NCBI RefSeq assembly: GCF_900091625.1
Contig: NZ_FMIC01000002.1
Location: forward strand, 4,650,001-4,714,000
DNA: 64,000 nucleotides
Source of the DNA: Micromonospora peucetia
GTDB lineage: Bacteria; Actinomycetota; Actinomycetes; Mycobacteriales; Micromonosporaceae
Direction of reading: 5' to 3'
Below the pieces are notes generated by a model that ran no database searches, was not told the DNA's origin, and saw only the letters and a program-made list of their open reading frames with translations. Position 1 is the stretch's first letter; every line of letters starts with the position of its first letter. Below are positions 29,808-38,479 of this stretch, piece by piece. The translations under genes were made by a program, and so were the position numbers.

Positions 29808-31364
29808 CTAGCGTCCCGGACGCCGGTCGGAGGGGACGATCTTCCACGCCACCAGTGCCGCCACCACCAGCAGGACCGCGGCGATGACCGAGGTGACCTG
29901 CATGCCGTGGGCGAAGGCGTCGCGGGCGGCGGTCAGGATCTGGGTGCCGTGCCCGTCGGTGCCGGCCAGAGCCTGGGTGCCGGCGGCCAGCGATTCGGTT
30001 ACCGCTTCCCGGGTGGCGCCGGTCAGGCCGGACAGGTCGGGCAGGCCGGCGCGGTACAGCACGGCGTGCAGGGTTCCCAGCAGGGCGATGCCCAGTGCGA
30101 CGCCCAGCTCGTAGGACATCTCGGAGATCGCGGAGGCGGCGCCGGCCCGTTCGCGGGGCACCGAGCTCAGGATCGCGTCGGTGGAGGCGGTGAACGCGAT
30201 CCCGATCCCCAGCCCGATCAGGATCAGGCCTACGGCCATGCCGGTGTAGCCGGTGGCGCCTTCGGCCATCGCCAGCACACCGAGCCCCGCCGCGGCCACC
30301 AGCAGTGCGGCGGCGAGAGTGTGCCCCACGCCGAGCCGGACGATGATCCGGACGGCGACGACAGCCACGACGATGGAAGCCAGCGTGGCGGGCAACTCCC
30401 GCAGCCCTGCCTGCAGGGGCGAGTAGCCGCGGACCAGTTGCAGGTACTGGGAGAAGAAGAACAGCAGCCCGCTGAATGCGAAGATGGCGATCATCGAGGC
30501 CAGGACGGTGCCGGTGAACGCCGGCCGGGTGAAGAGCGTGATGTCCATCAGGGGCGCCCGCAGGTTGCGCTGGCGGCGTACGAACACCACCGCGGCACCC
30601 ACGGCGAGCGCGGCGGCGAGCAGGCCGACCGGATCGACGCCGGCCTTGGCGGTGTGCTTGACCGCCCACACCAGCGGCACGATCGCGGCCACCGACAGCA
30701 CGGCGCTGAGCAGGTCGAAGCGCCCGGGAGCGGGGTTGCGCGACTCGGGCACCAACAGCGCGACGGTGACCAGCACCAGCAGCATGATCGGCAGGTTGAT
30801 CACGAAGACCGATCCCCACCAGTAGTGCTCCAGCAGGGCGCCGCCGACCAGTGGGCCCAGCGCCGCGCCGCCGGAGGCGCCGGCCGACCACACCGCGATG
30901 GCGCGGGTACGCTGCCCCGGGTCGGTGAACACGTTGCGCACGATCGACAGGGTCGAGGGCATCAACGTCGCCCCGGCCACGCCCAGCAGGATCCGGGCGG
31001 CGATCAGCCAGCCGGCGGTCGGTGCGAACGCGGCCAGCAGTGAGGCGGCACCGAAACTGGCGACGCCGATCAGCAGCAGCCGCTTGCGGCCGATGCGATC
31101 GGCCAGGGTGCCCATGCTGATCAACAGGCCAGCCAGGGCGAAGGAGTAGGCGTCACCGATCCACAGCACCTGGTTGGCGGTGGCTCCGAGGTCGGCGGTC
31201 AGGGCCGGCATCGCCAACGCCAGCACGGTGCCGTCGACAGCCAGCAGGGTCACCGCCAGGGTGAGCGCCGCCAACGCGGCCCACTGGCGGCCTCCGGCAC
31301 GTGCCGGGCGAGGGGACGTGGTCGGCGTGGGGCCGGCCAGCGGGGAGGGCGTCGCGGACGTCAT
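29808..31364 (-). CDS. DHA2-family (14-TMS) MFS drug efflux transporter
   Basis: This protein is 518 residues. The N-terminal part has VDGTVLALAMPALTADL (motif D1) and the loop motif GTLADRIGRKRLLLIG (motif A). ARILLGVAGATLMPSTLS and GASGGAALGPLVGGALLEH match motif C of drug:H+ antiporters. About fourteen transmembrane helices are present. The ATG has only a very close GGGAG (one base spacing), so translation may be inefficient or start slightly downstream. The gene is divergent from a TetR gene with two palindromic sites between, so it is likely induced by the TetR ligand. The substrate is unknown. Confidence 0.9.
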   Translation of the reverse strand: MTSATPSPLAGPTPTTSPRPARAGGRQWAALAALTLAVTLLAVDGTVLALAMPALTADLGATANQVLWIGDAYSFALAGLLISMGTLADRIGRKRLLLIGVASFGAASLLAAFAPTAGWLIAARILLGVAGATLMPSTLSIVRNVFTDPGQRTRAIAVWSAGASGGAALGPLVGGALLEHYWWGSVFVINLPIMLLVLVTVALLVPESRNPAPGRFDLLSAVLSVAAIVPLVWAVKHTAKAGVDPVGLLAAALAVGAAVVFVRRQRNLRAPLMDITLFTRPAFTGTVLASMIAIFAFSGLLFFFSQYLQLVRGYSPLQAGLRELPATLASIVVAVVAVRIIVRLGVGHTLAAALLVAAAGLGVLAMAEGATGYTGMAVGLILIGLGIGIAFTASTDAILSSVPRERAGAASAISEMSYELGVALGIALLGTLHAVLYRAGLPDLSGLTGATREAVTESLAAGTQALAGTDGHGTQILTAARDAFAHGMQVTSVIAAVLLVVAALVAWKIVPSDRRPGR

Positions 31365-31377
31365 GCTCCCAAGCTAT

Positions 31378-31414
31378 CGACCATATGGTCGGCTGTGCAA
31401 ACCATTTGGTCGGC
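31378..31414. promoter_or_regulatory. Paired TetR operators between the MFS and TetR genes
   Basis: CGACCATATGGTCG (31378-31391) is a perfect 14-bp palindrome. A related site with ACCATTTGGT (31401-31410) followed by CGG lies with its centre 21 bp away, two helical turns. The first site is 14 bp upstream of the MFS start. Confidence 0.7.
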
Positions 31415-31472
31415 TCGTAGGATCGACGCAGCGGCGAACGGGTGCCGCCACGGGACGAGCCGGGAGGCTGCG

Positions 31473-32045
31473 GTGCAAGATCGGGAACGGGACACGGCCA
31501 GGACCCGCCGGGTCGTGCTGGACGCCGCCGCGAAGGTGGTCGGCACGCACGGGTCCGGTGCCAGCGTGGACGCGATCGCCCGGGCGGCCGGGGTTTCCAA
31601 GGGTGGGCTGCTGCACCACTTCCGCTCCCGCGACCAGCTGCTGCTCGCATTGGCCGAGGACCTGGCCGAACAGTTCGCCGCCGCGGTGTACGCGGCGGTC
31701 GACCCCCGCGACCACGCCCCCGGCCGCCTGGTGCGCGGCTACGTCAACGCCACCTTCGACGACCTGCTCGACGAGTCCAGGGTTCCCGAGCAGGCCGTGC
31801 TGGCCGCCACCCTCTCCAACGTCCCCGGCGTCGCGGAGGTGCTGCGACGCGACAAGCAGCGCTGGAAGGAGGCGTTCGACGCCGACAAGCTGCACCCCCA
31901 ACGGGTCCTGCTCATCACCCGGGCCGCCGACGGCGCAGCCATCGCCGGCCTGTACGAGGGGGGCAGCGACCCGGGGGAGCTGGAACACGCCCGTCGACTG
32001 CTACTGGCCCTCAGCCGCCACGACGGGCCCCTGCTGGATCTCTGA
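31473..32045 (+). CDS. TetR/AcrR-family repressor of the divergent MFS gene
   Basis: I start at GTG 31473, which has GGGAGG five bases upstream. A GTG at 31395 would place the operator inside the coding region. The product is 190 residues. The N-terminal helix-turn-helix is typical (TRRVVLDAAAKVVGTHG, SVDAIARAAGVSKGGLLHHF). The C-terminal ligand-binding half belongs to the TetR_C_37-like type (FDDLLDESRVPEQAVLAA). The divergent arrangement and intergenic palindromes indicate local repression of the MFS exporter and autoregulation. Confidence 0.87.
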   Translation: MQDRERDTARTRRVVLDAAAKVVGTHGSGASVDAIARAAGVSKGGLLHHFRSRDQLLLALAEDLAEQFAAAVYAAVDPRDHAPGRLVRGYVNATFDDLLDESRVPEQAVLAATLSNVPGVAEVLRRDKQRWKEAFDADKLHPQRVLLITRAADGAAIAGLYEGGSDPGELEHARRLLLALSRHDGPLLDL

Positions 32046-32073
32046 GCTTCACGGAGGGTGCCCAGGGGGCGGC

Positions 32074-32679
32074 TCAGCCGTGGTGGTCCGGGCTCGCGCG
32101 GCGAGGGCAACCGAAGATCGCGTACGCGGCGAGCCCGGCTACGGCGAGGGCCGCCGCGACCGCCGTGCTCGTCGCACCGGCGGGCTGTCGCACCATCCAG
32201 CCGACCGCCTGCCGGGCCGGCTCGGTGCTCGGTTCGGCGACCGTCACCGCCGACAGTGTCCACACCAGAGGCGGGATCCAGGCCCGTCCGGCGCCGAACA
32301 GCACGGCGGCGAGGGCACAGAGTCCGAGCAGGCCGACGCCGTCGCGCGCGACCAGCCAGAGAGGCGCGAACCGTGCTCCGGTCGGCCAGGCGGCCAGCGG
32401 AACCGCGACGACCAGCGCGGCGGCGAGCAGGAGGTGGCCGGCGCGGCGCAGCGGCCACCGGACCGAGCCGGTCGCCTCCAGCCCTTCGTCGGGCGCGGCG
32501 AGGGTCGGGGTGAGCGCGGCGCCCATCAGCAGGGCGGTGAGCGCGGTGAGCTTGTCCGGGATGATCCGGTTCGACCCGAAGGCGAGGCACAGTGCCCACG
32601 TGATCGCGGGCACCGCGACGGTGACGGCGACCGCTGTCGGCAGCCGCCGGGAACGGGCGTACAGGTAGGCCCATCTCAT
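32074..32679 (-). CDS. Polytopic membrane protein of the ABC export cassette
   Basis: This protein is 201 residues from an ATG overlapping the previous stop (ATGA at 32676-32679). Five to six hydrophobic segments are visible, including PTAVAVTVAVPAITWALCLA and GVGLLGLCALAAVLFG. There is no signature I can name. Position and coupling make it a likely membrane component of the ABC transporter encoded just upstream. It converges with the TetR gene with only 28 bp between stops. Confidence 0.65.
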   Translation of the reverse strand: MRWAYLYARSRRLPTAVAVTVAVPAITWALCLAFGSNRIIPDKLTALTALLMGAALTPTLAAPDEGLEATGSVRWPLRRAGHLLLAAALVVAVPLAAWPTGARFAPLWLVARDGVGLLGLCALAAVLFGAGRAWIPPLVWTLSAVTVAEPSTEPARQAVGWMVRQPAGATSTAVAAALAVAGLAAYAIFGCPRRASPDHHG

Positions 32680-34037
32680 GGCGTGGTCTCCCCGGCGAGG
32701 ATCGGGTAGAGCGCGTTCCGGCAGTCCTGCGCGGCGCGGCGCAGCGCCCCCATGCGCCGGAGTTGCTCGTCCTGCGGCAGCGCGGTCAGGTCCCGGTAGA
32801 ACCGCTGCTCCATCTCGTCGAACTCCGCCATGTTCGGCATGGTCGAGCGGGCGGGCGGGCGGCCGCGCAGCCAGGCGCTGGCCGCCGAGCGGGCGGCGCT
32901 TTCGGGCTGCCACCCGTCGTCGTCGGGGTGGGTGGGTGGGCACCATGGGATGCTGCCGCTGAGCATCTCGTCGCGCATTTCGTCGCCGGTCAGCTCGAGG
33001 CGACCGGACGGGTCGAAGTAGAGCGGGAACCACAGCGTGTCGGCGGGTTGTGGGGCCCTCGACAATTCATCGCCCGTTGCCCCCACCCGTTCGACCCGCT
33101 CGACCGCGCTGGTGGGGGCGTCGGGCAGCTTCGCCAGCGTCGCGAGGCTCGCCCGGGCCGGGCCGACGACCTCGGGCAGCGTCGCGGCGTGCACCCGGGT
33201 GACGCAGACCCGGGGCTCGCCGTCGGCGCAGACCAGGGCGGCGGCGCCGTGATCGAAGGCGTAGGCGGCCGTGGGTCCTCCCGCCGGCAGCAGCGGCACG
33301 GCGAGGGCACCACCCACCAGGGCCGGGACCAGCGCGAACGCGACCTGGCGTGGTCGCCCGGCGGACAGCAGGCCGGCGGCGGTCACGGCCAGACCGACCA
33401 GCCACAACGCCTGGCCGGCGTGGACGCGACTGAGAATGACGGAGAATTCGTCGCCGCCGTCCAGCAGCGGATCGAGCAGGGCGAAGCCGGGGATCTGGTC
33501 GTCGAGATCGCTGGTGAAGGAACTCTTCATTGCGATGATGGCCCCGGCGGCGACGACCGCGGCGGCCGGCGCGACCACGGGCTGGGGCAACACCCGCCCG
33601 AGGGACAGGCCCAGCCAGGCGGCGGCGACCAGGGCCACCGCGCCGACCGCGACCGTCTGCGGCAGCCCGGGCGGCAGGTAGGTGGCGTTCGGGGCGACCC
33701 GGACCGCGCCCACCGCGAAGGTCAGCAGGTGCGCGGCCAGCACCGTGACGGCCAGCGCGGCCGCCGCGACGAGCCTCCGCTGCGCCCCGGGACGGGGCGT
33801 GGTGGCCAGCAGCTCGTCCATCCGCTGGCGGCGTTCCCGCCGGCCGTACCAGGCGCCGCCGGCCAGCGCCAGCGGTATCAGCAGCAGCAGCCCGACCCGG
33901 TGCAGGGCCGCCAGGGTCGTCCAGCGGCCGGAGGCGTCGTTCCTCAGCACCAGGTGAGCCACCCCGATGGCCAGCAGCAGCAGCCCTATCCAGGGCGCGG
34001 CCGAGCGCCGCAGCTCGATGCGCAGGACGCGGGTCAC
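32676..34037 (-). CDS. ABC transporter membrane subunit (ABC-2-like) with large extracytoplasmic domain
   Basis: The GTG at 34037 overlaps the ATPase stop, giving 453 residues. The first ~290 residues hold about six hydrophobic helices (PWIGLLLLAIGVAHLVL, VGLLLLIPLALAGGAWY and others). A cytoplasmic RRERRQRMDELLATTPRP motif is typical of ABC-2 permeases. The C-terminal ~160 residues are soluble, with few marked features apart from paired Cys and acidic patches. It is the presumed membrane partner of the preceding ATPase. The substrate is unknown. Confidence 0.7.
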   Translation of the reverse strand: MTRVLRIELRRSAAPWIGLLLLAIGVAHLVLRNDASGRWTTLAALHRVGLLLLIPLALAGGAWYGRRERRQRMDELLATTPRPGAQRRLVAAAALAVTVLAAHLLTFAVGAVRVAPNATYLPPGLPQTVAVGAVALVAAAWLGLSLGRVLPQPVVAPAAAVVAAGAIIAMKSSFTSDLDDQIPGFALLDPLLDGGDEFSVILSRVHAGQALWLVGLAVTAAGLLSAGRPRQVAFALVPALVGGALAVPLLPAGGPTAAYAFDHGAAALVCADGEPRVCVTRVHAATLPEVVGPARASLATLAKLPDAPTSAVERVERVGATGDELSRAPQPADTLWFPLYFDPSGRLELTGDEMRDEMLSGSIPWCPPTHPDDDGWQPESAARSAASAWLRGRPPARSTMPNMAEFDEMEQRFYRDLTALPQDEQLRRMGALRRAAQDCRNALYPILAGETTP

Positions 34038-34837
34038 CGCGCCACCTCCCCGCGGCGCCGACGCAGCAGCGCCGTGTATCCCCGTTCGGCGGGGCTGTCC
34101 CCGGCGTCGCCTGCGCCGCCCTCGGCGATCAGCTCCTGCGGGGTGCCCTGCCACAGCAGCCGCCCGTCGTGGATCAGCACGACCGCGCCGCAGGCGGCGA
34201 CCACGTCCTCCACGAGGTGCGTGGAGACCAGCACGCAGGCGTCTGTGCCGAGGTCCCGCAGCAGCTCGCGGAAGTCGACCCGCTGCTCCGGGTCGAGGCC
34301 CACCGTCGGCTCGTCGAGCAGCAGCAGCTCCGGTGAGTTGACGATGGCCTGGGCGATGCCCGCCCGGCGCAGCATCCCGCCGGAGAGCGTCTTGAGTCGG
34401 GAGTCGGCCCGGTCGGTCAGGCCGACCCGGTCGATGGCGTGCTGCACCGCACCGGGGATCTCCCGGCGCGGCATCTCCTTCAGCCAGGCCATGTACTCCA
34501 CGAACTCCCGCACCGTGAAGCGCGGGTAGTAGCCGAAGTGCTGCGGCAGGTAGCCCAGCGCCCGGCGCACCTCACGCAGCCCGCCCGGGCCGGCGGCCGA
34601 GCGGCCGAGCAGCCTCAGCTCCCCTGCGGCGGGCGACACGACCGTGGCGAGCGCCCGGATCAGCGTCGTCTTGCCTGCCCCGTTCGGCCCCAGCAGCCCG
34701 TGCACGCCGACGCCGAGCCTGAGATCGAGCCCCTGGACGGCCATCCGGCGTCCGGCCCGCACGCACAGCCCGTCGGCCGCGACCTGCCAGGCGTACGTCG
34801 TCGTCGCCACCTCGGCGGCGTCCACCGTGCGCGTCAT
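34034..34837 (-). CDS. ABC transporter ATP-binding protein (ABC-2 export type)
   Basis: This protein is 267 residues. Walker A is GPNGAGKTT, the Q-loop region is YLPQHFGYYPRFTVREF, and the signature is LSGGMLRRAGIAQA. Walker B is LLLLDEPTVGLD and the H-loop is VSTHLVED. The YLPQxFG and YxAWLK segments are typical of exporter ATPases of the CcmA/NatA-like group. It heads a three-gene cassette with overlapping stops and starts. The cassette is divergent from an ECF sigma/anti-sigma pair across a 261-bp gap in which I see no clear promoter, suggesting joint regulation. The role is likely stress-linked export, which is an inference. Confidence 0.85.
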   Translation of the reverse strand: MTRTVDAAEVATTTYAWQVAADGLCVRAGRRMAVQGLDLRLGVGVHGLLGPNGAGKTTLIRALATVVSPAAGELRLLGRSAAGPGGLREVRRALGYLPQHFGYYPRFTVREFVEYMAWLKEMPRREIPGAVQHAIDRVGLTDRADSRLKTLSGGMLRRAGIAQAIVNSPELLLLDEPTVGLDPEQRVDFRELLRDLGTDACVLVSTHLVEDVVAACGAVVLIHDGRLLWQGTPQELIAEGGAGDAGDSPAERGYTALLRRRRGEVAR

Positions 34838-35098
34838 CGTGGCACCACACGCCTCTCCCTACTGTCCGGTCGCGGCCGCACTCGACGCGGTACCGCTGAC
34901 ACCCACTAGACGATGTGCCACGCGGTTCGGTTCTCGGGTGTCGGGGCGACCGGGCCTCAGCCGGTCACCGGCCCCGTCACGGCGGCCCCGTATGCTCCGG
35001 CATTCGGCGCCGCGCGGTGTGGACGTGGGTGACCGACGCCACGGCGGATGCGAGCGGGGAGGAGAACCGGATGAGGGTGACGCGTCGTCCTTCTCCAC

Positions 35099-35638
35099 GT
35101 GGACCCAGCCGTGGATGAAGAGCAACTGTTGCGCCGGGTGGCGCGCGGGGACCGGGCCGCCTTCGAGGAGCTGTACCGGCGTACCGCGCCGTGGCTGGCG
35201 GCCCGCCTGCGGCGCCGCTGCGCCGATCCGGACCTCGTCGCCGAGGTGATGCAGGACACCTACCTGGCGGTGTGGCGGGCCGCCGGCTCGTTCGCCGGCG
35301 CGGCCGGGGACGGCAGTGGTGCCGGCTGGCTGTGGAGCATCGCCGGGCGGCGGCTCATCGACGGGTTCCGCCGTCGGGCCCGGCAGCAGGCCGCCCCCGC
35401 AGCTCTTCCGTCGTCGCACGCACGCGCGGCGGAGGACGAGGCGCTCGACGGCGTCCTCGGCGACGAGATGAGCACCGCGCTGCGGGACCTGGCGCCCGAG
35501 CTGCGCGCGGTGCTGCAGGCGATGGTCCTCGACGGGTTCACCGTGCGGGAGACGTCGATCCTGCTCGGAGTGCCCGAGGGCACGGTGAAGACGCGGGCCC
35601 GCCGGGCCCGCCTCGTGCTGCGGGAGGCGCTGTCATGA
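35099..35638 (+). CDS. ECF-type RNA polymerase sigma factor
   Basis: This protein is 179 residues from GTG 35099; GTG 35111 is an in-frame alternative and neither has a clear ribosome site. Region 2 spans VARGDRAAFEELYRRTAPWL to DTYLAVWRAAGSF. Region 4 spans LAPELRAVLQAMVLDGFTVR and VPEGTVKTRARRARLVLRE. The stop overlaps the ATG of an anti-sigma factor (ATGA at 35635-35638), the standard arrangement for a sigma factor held inactive at the membrane. The divergent ABC export cassette is a plausible target. Confidence 0.9.
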   Translation: MDPAVDEEQLLRRVARGDRAAFEELYRRTAPWLAARLRRRCADPDLVAEVMQDTYLAVWRAAGSFAGAAGDGSGAGWLWSIAGRRLIDGFRRRARQQAAPAALPSSHARAAEDEALDGVLGDEMSTALRDLAPELRAVLQAMVLDGFTVRETSILLGVPEGTVKTRARRARLVLREALS

Positions 35639-36435
35639 CCACCCACCCGTCGGCGGCTCTGCTGTCCCGCTACGTCGACCCCGACGCCGCGTTCGACGAT
35701 CCGGCGCTGTGGGCGGTCGAATCCCACCTCGACACCTGCCCGACGTGCCGGGCCCGGCTCGGTGACCTGCTCACCGCACCCGCCAGGGAGCTGGTCAGCG
35801 TGGTGCACACGGCCGTCACCGGCGAGATCGCCCGCCACGGGCCACCCGCCCGGCACCGCCCCTGGCTCGCCACGACGCGCCGCTGGCTGATGTGGGCCTG
35901 GCTGCCCTGGCTGGGCATGGCGAGCGCCGCGCTGGTCACCGCGTTCCTCATGCAGTACCAGTTCCCGCAGGCGCCCTCTCTGGTGCTGCTGGTGGCGCCG
36001 GTCGCGCCCCTGGTGACGATGGCGGGCACCTGGCACCGCCGCAACGACCCCGCCTGGGAGATCGTCGCGACCACACCGAAGGCCGGGTTGCCGCTGCTGT
36101 TGCGGCGCGTCTTCGTCGTCCTGCTCTGCCTGGTTCCGGTGCTGGTCGTCGTCGGCGGGCTGGCCGGGCAGTCCCCGGCGCGGTGGCTGCTGCCGTGCCT
36201 CGGCTTCACCGCCCTGACGTTGCTGCTCGGTGCACGCATCGGCGTGACCCGCGCCGCCCTGGTGCTCGGCACCGGATGGCTGCTCGCCGTGCTGCTGCCA
36301 GCGCTCGTCACGGCGCGTCTTCCGGTGCTGCTCACACCCGCGGGCACGCCCGGTTGGCTGGCGGTGACCGGTGTCTGCGTGGTCGCGCTCGTGGTCGTCC
36401 GCGACCGGTACCGCAGGCTCGATGGTTGGCAGTGA
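35635..36435 (+). CDS. Membrane-embedded zinc-finger anti-sigma factor
   Basis: This protein is 266 residues. The N-terminus has the anti-sigma zinc-binding motif His-x3-Cys-x2-Cys (HLDTCPTC) near residue 32. Most anti-sigma factors have one membrane span. This one has about six hydrophobic helices after residue 80 (WLPWLGMASAALVTAFLM, RVFVVLLCLVPVLVVVGG and others). It is translationally coupled to the sigma factor and is expected to hold it at the membrane until a signal, possibly envelope stress, releases it. Confidence 0.82.
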   Translation: MTTHPSAALLSRYVDPDAAFDDPALWAVESHLDTCPTCRARLGDLLTAPARELVSVVHTAVTGEIARHGPPARHRPWLATTRRWLMWAWLPWLGMASAALVTAFLMQYQFPQAPSLVLLVAPVAPLVTMAGTWHRRNDPAWEIVATTPKAGLPLLLRRVFVVLLCLVPVLVVVGGLAGQSPARWLLPCLGFTALTLLLGARIGVTRAALVLGTGWLLAVLLPALVTARLPVLLTPAGTPGWLAVTGVCVVALVVVRDRYRRLDGWQ

Positions 36436-36443
36436 CCTCCCGC

Positions 36444-36461
36444 GCCGGACTGCCGTCCGGC
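36444..36461. terminator. Short hairpin between convergent genes
   Basis: GCCGGAC and GTCCGGC pair around TGCC (7-bp stem) between the anti-sigma and RidA stops. It may terminate both transcripts; the stem is short. Confidence 0.35.
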
Positions 36462-36474
36462 CCGCCCTGCCTGA

Positions 36475-36882
36475 TCAGTCGATGACCGCGATGGCCTCGA
36501 TCTCGACCAGGAGATCGGGGCCGGCCAGCGCGCTGATGCCCAGCCCAGTGAGCGGCGGGGTCGGGGTGACGCCGAGCTTGGTGTTGGCCCGGTTGATCCC
36601 CTCGATCAGCGCGGGCATCTTGTCGGGCGTCAGGTCGACGACGTAGGCGGTCAGTTTCGCCACGTCGTCGAAGGAGGCGCCGACCGCGGCCAGGGCGGTG
36701 GCGATGTTGAGGCAGGCCTGCTCCGTCTGGGCGGCGTAGTCGCCCGCGCCGACCGTGGTGCCGTCGGCGTCGACGGCGACCTGGCCGGCGAGGAAGACCA
36801 GTTTCGAACCGGTGGCGACCGACACCTGCCGGTAGAGGTCGACCTTCGGCAGTCCTTCGGGGTTCACCAGGGTGATGGCCAT
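36475..36882 (-). CDS. RidA/YjgF-family reactive-intermediate deaminase
   Basis: This protein is 135 residues from ATG 36882, which has AAGGA upstream. The Rid fold is shown by FLAGQVAVDADGTTVG, AAQTEQACLNIATALAAVGA and PPLTGLGISALAGPDLLVEIEAIAV. The usual catalytic Arg of the RidA TRxxV segment is not present in this form, because the corresponding stretch reads PPLTGLGI. It may therefore be a Rid-family member with another activity. It is divergent from a TetR gene with a palindrome between them. Confidence 0.85.
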   Translation of the reverse strand: MAITLVNPEGLPKVDLYRQVSVATGSKLVFLAGQVAVDADGTTVGAGDYAAQTEQACLNIATALAAVGASFDDVAKLTAYVVDLTPDKMPALIEGINRANTKLGVTPTPPLTGLGISALAGPDLLVEIEAIAVID

Positions 36883-36924
36883 GTTCGTTCCTTGTCGTCG
36901 AAGTCCGTGACTCGCTTGTCGGAA

Positions 36925-36941
36925 ACATAGCACAGCTATGT
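36925..36941. promoter_or_regulatory. Palindromic TetR operator
   Basis: ACATAGC-ACA-GCTATGT is a perfect 7-3-7 inverted repeat in an AT-rich stretch between the RidA and TetR starts. It is the likely operator of the adjacent TetR protein. Confidence 0.65.
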
Positions 36942-36957
36942 TATGTATTCTGGGGGC

Positions 36958-37581
36958 ATGGCGAGAACGAAGGATCCGGCGGTTCGCACCCTGCTCGTCG
37001 AGCGGGCCGCGCACATGCTCCGCACCCGCGAGCCCATCACCCTGCGCTCGCTGGTGGCCGGGACGGGCGTGTCGACGATGGCCGTCTACACCCACTTCGG
37101 CGGCATGGACGGCATGTGGAAGGCCCTGCGGCAAGAGGGCTTCACCCGCCTCGGCGCCCGGCTCACCACCGTGACGACGTCGGACGACCCGGTCCGGGAC
37201 CTGACCGCCCTGGTTGCCGGCTACCTCCACAACGCCCTGGACCACCCCGACCTGTACCGGGTCATGTTCGACGCCAACTTCGACCTCGAAGACGCCCAGG
37301 CGGCGGACGACACCCTGGAGCACCTGGTCCAGGCGGCGGCACGGGGCCGGAAGGCCGGCCGTTTCCGCGCCGACACCGTGCCGTTGGAGCTGGCCACCCA
37401 GAGTTGGGTCATCGGCCACGGGCTGGTCTCCCTGGTCGCCACCGGGCCCCTGCCGCGCCAGACGCTCGACTACGGCACCGTTCTGCTGACCGCGCTGTTC
37501 ACCAGCTCAGGAGACCAGCCCGACGCCTGTCGCCAGTCGGTCGAGGACGGCTGGCAGCAGTTGCTCCCCGCCGACGGATAG
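36958..37581 (+). CDS. TetR/AcrR-family regulator divergent from ridA-like gene
   Basis: This protein is 207 residues from ATG 36958, with GGGGG just upstream; ATG 36943 is in frame. The N-terminal helix-turn-helix contains PAVRTLLVERAAHML and LRSLVAGTGVSTMAVYTHFGG. The C-terminal half resembles TetR_C_33-like domains (LALVA, HPDLYRVMF). It probably represses the divergent RidA-like gene and itself through the intergenic palindrome. Confidence 0.87.
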   Translation: MARTKDPAVRTLLVERAAHMLRTREPITLRSLVAGTGVSTMAVYTHFGGMDGMWKALRQEGFTRLGARLTTVTTSDDPVRDLTALVAGYLHNALDHPDLYRVMFDANFDLEDAQAADDTLEHLVQAAARGRKAGRFRADTVPLELATQSWVIGHGLVSLVATGPLPRQTLDYGTVLLTALFTSSGDQPDACRQSVEDGWQQLLPADG

Positions 37582-37674
37582 CCCCGCCACCCCGGCCGCT
37601 GCGGCCGTACGACTCCTGCACGAGGGTCGGTGACGCACTAGCGTGACTGAAGAAGATCACTTGAGGAGTTGGTC

Positions 37675-38379
37675 ATGCCGAACCTGCCGTCCCGCCCCAC
37701 GTCCGTTCTTCGCGTCGCTGCCGCGGCGGTGCTGAGTGTCGGCGTCGCCGCGTCCATGCAGGCCTGCGCCACGCCGACCCCCGAGGCCGGGGACTCCACC
37801 GCCTCGCCGACGGCATCGGCACCCGCCACCGGTAGCGGCGCGACCACAGACGCGCCTTCGCCCACCGCCTCGAAGTCGAAAGACGGAGCGCAGACGGGCA
37901 GCGCGGATCCGATCCTGCGGGGTGAACGGCAGATCGTGTTGCGGCCGGTCGCGTCGTTCGAGTCGATCCTGGCGGTCGACGACAAGGGGCGGCTGAACCT
38001 GACCGACGGCGACACGGACAAGAGCCTGTTCGTGCTGCTGCCCGCCGGTGGGAGCAAGTACCAGATCCGGACCGCGAAGGCGCAGAAGAGCGGCGAGCCC
38101 GACTGCATGGGCCTGCGCGACAACGGCAGTGCCCCGGCGACGGTCGTGGCGACCGCCTGCGACTCCAGCCGGGCCGGTCAGCTGTTCGTCATCGAGAAGA
38201 CGGAGAAGAAGGACGAGGGCCGGCCGACGTACACCATCGGCGGCGAGGGCAAGGTCTACCTGCGCGCGACGGACGGGCAGGGCCTGACCGCCCAGCGGGT
38301 GGGCGAGGGCGACGCGGGCGAGGGCCTGACCTTCGACTTCGTCGACAACGGCGCGGCCCCCGCAGGACCGGGCGACTGA
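37675..38379 (+). CDS. Predicted lipoprotein of unknown function
   Basis: This protein is 234 residues from ATG 37675, which has GAGGAG six bases upstream. The signal peptide has a hydrophobic stretch (LRVAAAAVLSVGVAAS) ending in MQAC, a lipobox with Cys near residue 31. A Thr/Ser/Pro/Ala-rich linker of about 40 residues follows. The C-terminal 150-residue beta-rich domain (RQIVLRPVASFESILAV, KYQIRTAKAQ, GEGKVYLRATDGQG) reminds me of beta-trefoil or ricin-like sugar-binding folds, but I cannot confirm the family. The gene stands alone between a TetR gene and an MFS gene. Confidence 0.6.
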   Translation: MPNLPSRPTSVLRVAAAAVLSVGVAASMQACATPTPEAGDSTASPTASAPATGSGATTDAPSPTASKSKDGAQTGSADPILRGERQIVLRPVASFESILAVDDKGRLNLTDGDTDKSLFVLLPAGGSKYQIRTAKAQKSGEPDCMGLRDNGSAPATVVATACDSSRAGQLFVIEKTEKKDEGRPTYTIGGEGKVYLRATDGQGLTAQRVGEGDAGEGLTFDFVDNGAAPAGPGD

Positions 38380-38479
38380 CCATCGGGCACCGGGTGAGGA
38401 CTGATCGTGACGGGGGCGGACCCCGTTCCCGCAGGCGGTGAGTGTGGTTCATCATGTGCTGACCCCCGAGGAGGTCGCC

